27,114 bases of DNA, from positions 1-27,114 of IMG/VR virus record IMGVR_UViG_3300009285_003260. One strand, 5' to 3'. Positions 15,739-21,003 of the stretch are shown here, piece after piece. A program made the position numbers and the translations under genes. The stretch is from a virus. Every line of letters starts with the position of its first letter. Positions within the stretch are counted from its first letter, which is position 1. The notes under the pieces are model-generated. The model ran no database searches and had not been told where the DNA came from. It saw only the letters and a program-made list of their open reading frames with translations.

Positions 15739-15750
15739 GATAACAACGTG

Positions 15751-15798
15751 ATGATTGTAGATCGTGCGGAAGGAATTTTTGTTTTGAAAGTTACTTAG
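15751..15798 (+). CDS. major capsid protein exon 2
   Basis: This is the downstream exon joined to 14940 after splicing, giving 15 residues MIVDRAEGIFVLKVT and a TAG stop. It has no independent ribosome site and its frame is open only as a continuation of exon 1. The spliced protein has the same total length (274) as the unspliced one. Identity to the intron-encoded ending is 8 of 15 residues. The exon start is inferred from frame, the terminal G rule and equal length; one codon either way is possible. Confidence 0.75.
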   Translation: MIVDRAEGIFVLKVT

Positions 15799-15823
15799 TT
15801 CTAAAGGTTTATAGGTATTAAAA

Positions 15824-15858
15824 ATAATAAGGGGTAAACTATATAGCATCCTTATTAT
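15824..15858 (+). terminator. hairpin after the capsid gene, possible terminator or processing site
   Basis: ATAATAAGG (15824-15832) pairs perfectly with CCTTATTAT (15850-15858) around a 17-base loop, followed by ATTTT. It lies in the 97-base gap between capsid exon 2 and the next gene, the largest non-coding gap outside the intron. The T run is short, so full termination is doubtful. It may cap the abundant capsid message or act as a partial terminator. Confidence 0.4.
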
Positions 15859-15881
15859 ATTTTAAAAACAAAGGTTTGAAG

Positions 15882-15888
15882 AAAGGAG
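15882..15888 (+). promoter_or_regulatory. strong ribosome binding site before a GTG start
   Basis: AAAGGAG lies seven bases before GTG 15896. It is one of the best Shine-Dalgarno matches in the window and decides in favour of the GTG start; no in-frame ATG occurs until residue 12. Confidence 0.75.
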
Positions 15889-15895
15889 TTCTAAA

Positions 15896-16384
15896 GTGTC
15901 AGATAATAGTAGAGAAGTGTTTTCTAACATGCAAACTGGAAAACCATTCAAGAGTTATAAGAAAACAATTTTAGCAAAAATTTATGTTCAGGTTCTAGAC
16001 CCATTTTCAGAAACACCCGTTGGACTAATTCTAGAAACCAACCCTAAATTTCCCGGAAAAGATATTGTGGATATTTGGTCAGAGAAAGAGGATGTATTTT
16101 TCCGTAGAGCAAATAGACGACAGTTTGATGAGGGAAATATTATTGTATATACTCACCCAGACGAGACAGAACAAGAACCTAAGATTGAATCTTATTCTGA
16201 CGAAAAACTTACAGAAATTGTTAATTCTAAGTTTCTAAGTTTGCAGAGTATTCTCAATAAAGTGGAAACTGAGGCAGTTTTGCATCGTATGATTACTATT
16301 GCTAAGGAACAGGAAAAGAGCGTCAAGATTATTGGGGCCATAGAATCCAGACTCTCAGAAATCAACAAACTGCCTGTTAGCTAG
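15896..16384 (+). CDS. unknown head-region protein
   Basis: A 162-residue protein starting with GTG. The N-terminal half (about residues 20-95) is beta-rich (TILAKIYVQVLD, VDIWSEKEDVFFRRANRRQF, GNIIVYTHPDE). The C-terminal half is helical (SDEKLTEIVNSKFLSLQSILNKVETEAVLHRMITIAKEQ). No family was recognised. Its place between the capsid gene and the head-tail connector suggests a small virion protein, head decoration or completion factor. The next gene starts 21 bases downstream. Confidence 0.6.
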   Translation: MSDNSREVFSNMQTGKPFKSYKKTILAKIYVQVLDPFSETPVGLILETNPKFPGKDIVDIWSEKEDVFFRRANRRQFDEGNIIVYTHPDETEQEPKIESYSDEKLTEIVNSKFLSLQSILNKVETEAVLHRMITIAKEQEKSVKIIGAIESRLSEINKLPVS

Positions 16385-16389
16385 TGGTT

Positions 16390-16398
16390 GGGTAGGAG
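16390..16398 (+). promoter_or_regulatory. ribosome binding site deciding the connector start
   Basis: GGTAGGAGT lies about seven bases before ATG 16406. The alternative TTG at 16388 would place the ribosome site inside the gene, so it is rejected. Confidence 0.7.
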
Positions 16399-16405
16399 TT
16401 ATAGA

Positions 16406-16888
16406 ATGACAGTTACCGTAGATTTAGATTACCTAATTCCAACTTTGCGGATGAAACTAGGAGACACGGACCCAGCTACCTATAGATATTTAGATGCTTG
16501 GTTACTTACGTCTCTAGTAACTTCAGTAGGTGCACTACAGAGATGGTGGAACTTCAGATATTTGGTTGATCCCACTACTGAGGAAGTTTATAGAAATCCC
16601 GATGCTGCTTTTACCATAGAGGAATCTGAAGGAGTTATTCAAAAGTCTGATGAGTGGCCTATAGTTCTTATGGCTGCAATCATTATAAAAGAGGGTTCTC
16701 TCGAAAGTCATGCTTGGAATATGGGTAGTTGGAGAGATGCAGAGATTTCATACTCTAATATTTCGTCAGGAAGTATGCTGGAAGGTTCTATAAGACGAGA
16801 TTGGGATGAACTCAATCTGTATCTCAAGAATCCAAATAAACAACTGGCTTTTGGTGGAAGAGTAACAATACTAGAAACTAATAAGTAG
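16406..16888 (+). CDS. head-tail connector (adaptor) protein
   Basis: A 160-residue protein. The N-terminal pattern (V-DLDYLIPTLRMKLGDTDPATYRYLDAWL) with a helix, a D-x-x-x-Y-xF/Y-x-D turn and a second helix LTSLVTSVGALQRWW resembles the gp6/gp15-type adaptor that binds below the portal. The rest is mixed, with DEWPIVLMAAIIIKEGSLESHAW as another helix. Its position after the capsid and before the neck proteins agrees. The family call is by pattern only. Confidence 0.65.
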   Translation: MTVTVDLDYLIPTLRMKLGDTDPATYRYLDAWLLTSLVTSVGALQRWWNFRYLVDPTTEEVYRNPDAAFTIEESEGVIQKSDEWPIVLMAAIIIKEGSLESHAWNMGSWRDAEISYSNISSGSMLEGSIRRDWDELNLYLKNPNKQLAFGGRVTILETNK

Positions 16889-16904
16889 AAAGGATTTTGG
16901 AGTA

Positions 16905-18086
16905 ATGAAGGATACTGGAAAAAAGAAAATTAGACTTCTATTTGTGTCAGATCTTGTAACACCGACAGGTTGGTCTAGAGTAGCACATGCGATTATAAAA
17001 TATTTACCTAAAGATGAATTTGAAGTTACTGGACTAGGGGTCAATTATTTTGGAGACCCACACCCATATGATTTTCCAATATATCCAGCATCATCTGGAG
17101 TTCATGGTGATATTTATGGTTTTAGTAGGCTAGAGGGAATTCTAAAAACCAAAAGATTTGACCTAATTTATATTCTCAATGACATCTGGGTTATAAAAGA
17201 ATATCTAAAGAAATTAGAATCTCTAAAATTAGACTACAAACCGGCAATTTCAATATACTTCCCAATAGACTCAGAAAATCATGATCCAGATTGGTATTCT
17301 AATATACCAATGGTAGATAAAGCAGTAGTTTATACTAACTTTGGTAAAGAAGTTGCAGAAAAAGCCTTACCCGGATTTCCCTTTGAAATTATTACTCACG
17401 GAGTAGATCAGACTGATTTTCATCCTGTAGATAGAACCGTTGCTAGACAAACTATTTTTAAGAATCCAGAACTGGAAGAAGCATTTATCTTCCTAAACGC
17501 CAATCGCAATCAACCGAGAAAAAGACTTGAATTAACTATGGAAGCCTTCAAGTTGTTTTCTGAGAATAAACCAAACAATGTTTTGATTTATATGCACTGT
17601 GGAACGATGGACGCAGATCTAAAGATTACTAACCTAGCAGAAAGATTGGGGATTTCCAAAAGGCTAATTGTAACAAGTTTCAAGACTGGTATACAAACGG
17701 TTCCTGTAGAGAAACTAAATCTTATTTATAATTCCTGTGATGTTGGGGCGAACTCTGGGTTGGGAGAAGGTTTTGGACTTTGTAATGTAGAACACGCATC
17801 TGTTGGAAAACCGCAGATCGTTCCAGATTCTTCCTCTTGTACTGAGTTATTCCAAGATTGCGGCCTCCTTGTAAAGAATGGGGATCCATTTATTCAGTCT
17901 AAGATTATGACAACTGGAGTCTTACTCCACCCAACAGATATTGCTGATTGTATGGAAAGACTATATACAGATAAAGAATTGTATAATGATCTGTCTAAAA
18001 AAAGTATAGAAAAGTTTAGTTCAGAAACATATAATTGGAAGGCTATCTCAAAGATTTGGGCAGACTTGTTTAGGAGCATCTTATAG
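16905..18086 (+). CDS. GT4 family glycosyltransferase within the neck gene cluster
   Basis: A 393-residue, full-size two-domain GT-B enzyme. The N-terminal domain begins IRLLFVSDLVTPTGWSRVAH (9-28). The hinge region has VYTNFGKEVAEKA and ITHGVD (163-168). The C-terminal domain has NRNQPRKRLE (200-209), with the donor-binding R and K, and an EX7E motif GEGFGLCNVEHASVGKP (287-302, E288 and E296). It is more typical of GT4 than any gene of the upstream cassette. The gene lies among head-tail joining genes, sharing one base with the next gene (TAGTG). It looks like an added (moron-like) gene that may glycosylate a virion protein; the target is unknown. Confidence 0.9.
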   Translation: MKDTGKKKIRLLFVSDLVTPTGWSRVAHAIIKYLPKDEFEVTGLGVNYFGDPHPYDFPIYPASSGVHGDIYGFSRLEGILKTKRFDLIYILNDIWVIKEYLKKLESLKLDYKPAISIYFPIDSENHDPDWYSNIPMVDKAVVYTNFGKEVAEKALPGFPFEIITHGVDQTDFHPVDRTVARQTIFKNPELEEAFIFLNANRNQPRKRLELTMEAFKLFSENKPNNVLIYMHCGTMDADLKITNLAERLGISKRLIVTSFKTGIQTVPVEKLNLIYNSCDVGANSGLGEGFGLCNVEHASVGKPQIVPDSSSCTELFQDCGLLVKNGDPFIQSKIMTTGVLLHPTDIADCMERLYTDKELYNDLSKKSIEKFSSETYNWKAISKIWADLFRSIL

Positions 18087-18526
18087 TGGTAATAACGTTT
18101 CCATCAAACACAAAACAAATCATAGATGAAATTAGAGGAGTAATCGGACGCGAAATAGTTTTTCATGTTGTTGCTTCTGCTACTGCCTGTACCTCCTGTG
18201 ATTTAGATCCCGTGACTAATGAATCCACAAATAGTTTCTGTACAGAATGTTTAGGCATGTATTGGATCCCTACCTACTCTGGTGTAACGATATTAGCTCA
18301 CGTTGCGTGGGGGCGTTCCGATCAGATGCGCTGGGAGGCTGGGGGACAATGGTTTGAGGGCAGTTGCGGAGCACAGGTCGAACTTACAGGAGATAATCTA
18401 CAAACAGTCAATGATACCATCTATGTAACAATAGATGATAAGGAAATGGAAATTCGTAAAACCATGATGCGCGGCGTTCCAGAACTTAACCGAATCTTAA
18501 TAGATCTTATTGAAAAAGAGGCTTAG
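18086..18526 (+). CDS. putative neck / head-closure protein with zinc ribbon
   Basis: A 146-residue protein from GTG 18086, with GGAG nine bases upstream. CTSC (C35, C38) and CTEC (C52, C55) form a zinc-ribbon pair in the first third. The remainder is beta-rich (PTYSGVTILAHVAWG, AQVELTGDNLQTVNDTIYVTID), as in small head-closure or stopper proteins. Its position after the connector supports this. A structural zinc ribbon in such a small neck protein is unusual. The gene starts inside the stop of the GT4 gene, so the two are translationally coupled. Confidence 0.55.
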   Translation: MVITFPSNTKQIIDEIRGVIGREIVFHVVASATACTSCDLDPVTNESTNSFCTECLGMYWIPTYSGVTILAHVAWGRSDQMRWEAGGQWFEGSCGAQVELTGDNLQTVNDTIYVTIDDKEMEIRKTMMRGVPELNRILIDLIEKEA

Positions 18527-18534
18527 TTGGAGTA

Positions 18535-18543
18535 AGAGAGGAG
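18535..18543 (+). promoter_or_regulatory. ribosome binding site in a repeated GGAG run
   Basis: The short gap contains three closely spaced GGAG cores. The middle one, AGAGAGGAG, is six bases before ATG 18550 and best explains initiation there rather than at TTG 18544. Confidence 0.55.
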
Positions 18544-18549
18544 TTGGAG

Positions 18550-18771
18550 ATGGGAAATGTGATTCAGGAAGTGAATTTATTTGACCTAATATCCTTTGCA
18601 AATAAGAAGAATAAGAAAATGCAAGCGGTATTACTTCAAAAAGCAGAAGAGTTTATATCAAAGGATACTCCAGAATATTTAGAATTTCGTAAGATTGTTT
18701 TAGATGAAACTTCTGGCACTCTTCGAGCAATTTTAAGAGAAATCCTAGGCGATGTGGAGATGCTAGTGTGA
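18550..18771 (+). CDS. small helical protein, unknown
   Basis: A 73-residue protein starting MGNVIQEVNLFDLISFANK. It is mostly helical with a Lys-rich first half and a hydrophobic second half (SGTLRAILREILGDVEMLV). It lies in the neck cluster, ending one base before the next start. No family was recognised. A small virion or assembly factor is likely from position only. Confidence 0.55.
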   Translation: MGNVIQEVNLFDLISFANKKNKKMQAVLLQKAEEFISKDTPEYLEFRKIVLDETSGTLRAILREILGDVEMLV

Positions 18772-18772
18772 T

Positions 18773-19870
18773 ATGCCTAATGAACTCATTACTTCTTTAC
18801 GTCAAGACCTAAGTAAGATTCCATCTTTGATAAGAAGAGCGGAAGTTGCTGGTACTAAACTTAGTAAATTAGAGACTCAGTATAACAATCTCAAAGAAGA
18901 TTTAGCAAAAATTCAGAAACAAAAATCTGTATCAGTTACTGATGCTTCAACACTGGAAAAGACGCTCGTTGAAGCACCAAAAATTCTCTGGGAACAGATT
19001 AGACTGGCTGTAAAAAAGAATCCAGAATTTGATAATCCATTTTTCACTAAAAGACTACATGATGCTGCTTTCAATCCTAGTACTTTCACACTGGTTCAGT
19101 TCAAGAACGGTAATATAAAAGTAAAACTCAACCTAAACGAAACTTTTGGAAGTCTTTCGGATTATGGTAATGCTATAAAGAAGGTAAGAGAAGAGTTAGG
19201 TACACGCTCCTCTGCCGATATTGCAAGCCACTTCTGGTCTGAAAAATACTATGGCGCTGCCAGAGAGGGGAAACCAGCAATGGTTACACGTGGTAGAGGT
19301 AAGAACAGAAAACAAGTAGACCAATCCGCAAAATTTACTTGGAAATACTGGAACACCATAAGAAAGAGGATGTCTTATGCTGGAAAGATAGCACCCTTTT
19401 GGGAAATATTGGATAAAGGAACTATGCCTATTCCCAATGCCCATCGTAAGGGGGGAGAGGGCACTGCTTATCCAACAAATGGTGCAACAGATTTCACGGG
19501 CAAAACTCAAATAGCAATACAAAAGTTTTATCAAAGTCAGACATCTAAAGATAAAACAGTATCAAAGATAGATACAACCACTCTTACTAAACTGATGCTT
19601 GAAGTAAAAGAATCTATAGCTTTTATTACTGGTCTTATTAGAGAACTAAATCAAAAAGCTCTAGATCCTGGTATAGAGGTTCTGACTAGATTTGAAAAAG
19701 AAGAAAGAGTAAGTGAAACAAAACTAGCAAAACTAATAGATGCACTTAGAAGTAAAGACTTTACTAATATTAGAGTTACTGCCGCGGGAAGAATTGAAAT
19801 GACAAAACCTGGTGGCGAAAGATATAGACCATATATTAGTTCTATGTTAGAGTATTATGGAATAAAATAA
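18773..19870 (+). CDS. neck/tail completion protein, possibly HK97 gp10-like core
   Basis: A 365-residue protein. The N-terminal 60 residues are a coiled coil (AEVAGTKLSKLETQYNNLKEDLAKIQKQK). The middle contains APFWEILDKGTMPIP (about 207-221) followed by TDFTGKTQIAIQKFY. This recalls the gp10 family pattern of an aromatic-E-x-GT turn before a closing helix. The C-terminal part is again helical. In siphophage-type gene order the gp10-like protein sits just here, after head closure. It is longer than usual gp10 proteins (about 115-180), so extra domains would be present. The assignment is tentative. Confidence 0.45.
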   Translation: MPNELITSLRQDLSKIPSLIRRAEVAGTKLSKLETQYNNLKEDLAKIQKQKSVSVTDASTLEKTLVEAPKILWEQIRLAVKKNPEFDNPFFTKRLHDAAFNPSTFTLVQFKNGNIKVKLNLNETFGSLSDYGNAIKKVREELGTRSSADIASHFWSEKYYGAAREGKPAMVTRGRGKNRKQVDQSAKFTWKYWNTIRKRMSYAGKIAPFWEILDKGTMPIPNAHRKGGEGTAYPTNGATDFTGKTQIAIQKFYQSQTSKDKTVSKIDTTTLTKLMLEVKESIAFITGLIRELNQKALDPGIEVLTRFEKEERVSETKLAKLIDALRSKDFTNIRVTAAGRIEMTKPGGERYRPYISSMLEYYGIK

Positions 19871-19882
19871 GGAAGGTGTAAG

Positions 19883-19993
19883 TTGTATCTGGAAAGACTA
19901 GAAGATCTAAGTATTTATTACTGGTTAGTAGATAAATTTTCCTCCACACCATTTGTAAATATCAGAAAGGATTTGGATTATGGCCCCAGTTGA
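19883..19993 (+). CDS. very small open frame (36 aa), possible remnant
   Basis: A TTG start follows GGAAGG (19871-19876) by six bases, and the frame runs to TGA 19991-19993, overlapping the next gene by 14 bases. The product begins with a helix-like stretch (LERLEDLSIYYWLVDKF) and then PFVNIRKDLDYGPS. The helix-then-strand start recalls the beginning of tail-terminator proteins, which normally sit here, so it may be a truncated relic or a tiny genuine gene. The good ribosome site is the main support. Confidence 0.4.
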   Translation: MYLERLEDLSIYYWLVDKFSSTPFVNIRKDLDYGPS

Positions 19994-20693
19994 GAAGAGT
20001 GATGTTGATATCGCAAAGCTATTTTCTTGGTCAAAAGAATCAGCAATTGCTGATGGACATGGAAATATTTTAGCAAAAATTTGGATTAGACTAGTAGGTG
20101 ATGCAGATTTGAATAGAGCAAGGGTGTTTGCTCTACGAAAGAGTGCAGAACTCCGTGCAAAACTAAAAGATAAATCTAGTGATGAGTCTATGGCTTTTAT
20201 TCAGAATATAGAAGTTGTAGACAAATCCAATCTAGTAGACGCAGTTGTAGGACTAAATCTTAGAGATGTAACTAGAGATGCTTATAGGGAAGTTACGATC
20301 AACATTCCTAAAGAACCAGATTCTGATGCTTCTTTAGAGAAACAGGAAAAATATCAGAAAGAAATTGATGATTACCCCAAGAAACGAGAGGATGCAATTC
20401 GTAAGTATCTAAAAAAGAAGGTAGATAAACTTTCAGAAGAATATTCTAATCTTTCCAATGAAGAGCTGCAAAAGAAATATGAATCTCTCATGATAAATGA
20501 ACTTTGTGAACAGGAATCATTTAAGAAATTCAAAGAGATGTGTGTATACTTTAGTATCTATAAAGATAAGAGTTTCAAGATTAGAATGTTTAAAGACTTT
20601 GATGAGTTTGATAATATTGCTCCGGAAATAAAACAAAGATTAATGAACGAATATACTTCTCTAGAGTTGGATACAGATAACCTAAAAAAATAG
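19980..20693 (+). CDS. tail assembly chaperone, zero-frame product
   Basis: A 237-residue, strongly charged helical protein directly upstream of the tape measure gene, where tail assembly chaperones (lambda gpG-like) lie. It ends at TAG 20691-20693, immediately after the slippery run A-AAA-AAA (20684-20690). A fraction of ribosomes should slip back one base and continue to 20986, giving a 335-residue fusion. The two forms coat the tape measure protein and recruit tail tube subunits but are absent from the virion. Residues about 105-160 are Lys/Glu-rich (DDYPKKREDAIRKYLKKKVD). Confidence 0.8.
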   Translation: MAPVEKSDVDIAKLFSWSKESAIADGHGNILAKIWIRLVGDADLNRARVFALRKSAELRAKLKDKSSDESMAFIQNIEVVDKSNLVDAVVGLNLRDVTRDAYREVTINIPKEPDSDASLEKQEKYQKEIDDYPKKREDAIRKYLKKKVDKLSEEYSNLSNEELQKKYESLMINELCEQESFKKFKEMCVYFSIYKDKSFKIRMFKDFDEFDNIAPEIKQRLMNEYTSLELDTDNLKK

Positions 20694-20716
20694 CTGGAAG
20701 TAATGCTATAGCTTCC
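20684..20716 (+). promoter_or_regulatory. -1 ribosomal frameshift site
   Basis: The heptamer A-AAA-AAA (20684-20690) is in the correct phase for the zero frame (CTA AAA AAA TAG) and is followed at once by the stop codon. Five bases on, GGAAG (20696-20700) can pair with CTTCC (20712-20716) in a short hairpin, a plausible stimulator. The usual lambda-like spacing is five to nine bases. Confidence 0.85.
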
Positions 20717-20986
20717 CTATGGTCTGTAGCAAAAGCATTACAAATTCCACTAGATCCTAAAGTAAAATATATTTCAGACTTACCTTACACACTAAGTTTT
20801 GTTATTCGTAAACGGCAGCAAATTGATAATTTAAATGAGCTGCCTAAAAATAAGCGCCCTGATGACAAAACCCTTTGGGACGGTTCTTCTTCAGAACTTG
20901 AGGCTTGGCTTGAAAGAGTTACAGGAAATAAAGAATCTTCTGGTAGTGATACTATAATTATTCGTGACGTTGAGATTGAAGGATAA
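20690..20986 (+). CDS. tail assembly chaperone, -1 frameshift extension (gpT-like)
   Basis: This frame is open for 98 codons after the slippery site and ends at TAA 20984-20986. It contains no ATG or GTG codon, so it cannot easily be translated alone. It reads IAGSNAIASLWSVAKAL, then KVKYISDLPYTLSFVIRKRQQ, then a DGSSSELEAWLERVTG segment. It is joined to the upstream 237 residues by a -1 shift. Place, size and overlap match gpT of other long-tailed phages. Confidence 0.85.
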   Translation: MAGSNAIASLWSVAKALQIPLDPKVKYISDLPYTLSFVIRKRQQIDNLNELPKNKRPDDKTLWDGSSSELEAWLERVTGNKESSGSDTIIIRDVEIEG

Positions 20987-21003
20987 TTTGAGGAATAAAA
21001 ATT

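Larger units (their letters stand above)
14941..15750 (+). mobile_element. group I intron with HNH endonuclease, inserted in the major capsid gene
   Basis: This is a self-splicing intron, about 810 bases, with boundaries inferred. P1: exon end TTCGGT (14935-14940) pairs with GCCGAA (14956-14961), with the required U.G pair at the splice site. P3: probably TGCCC (15001-15005) with GGGCA (15650-15654). P6 hairpin: 15592-15605. P7: GACTA (15616-15620) with TAGTC (15683-15687). P8: CACTA-AAAA-TAGTG (15659-15672). P9: 15692-15698 with 15708-15714. P9.1: 15717-15723 with 15732-15738. The S element AAGATATAGTC (15677-15687) is the well-known group I signature. The last base, G15750, fits the terminal guanosine rule. 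A P10-like helix can form between ATCAC (14947-14951) and GTGAT (15748-15752). Splicing here keeps the capsid frame open, whereas ending at G15748 would create a stop. The 3' boundary could shift by a codon. Confidence 0.85.

Noticed and set aside
19196-19534. 112-codon open frame on the - strand
   Set aside because: It is opposite the neck protein gene, has no supporting site and is surrounded only by + strand genes.
20694-21003. Apparent 310-base gap between chaperone and tape measure
   Set aside because: It is coding in the -1 frame up to 20986; only about 17 bases, with the ribosome site, are non-coding.
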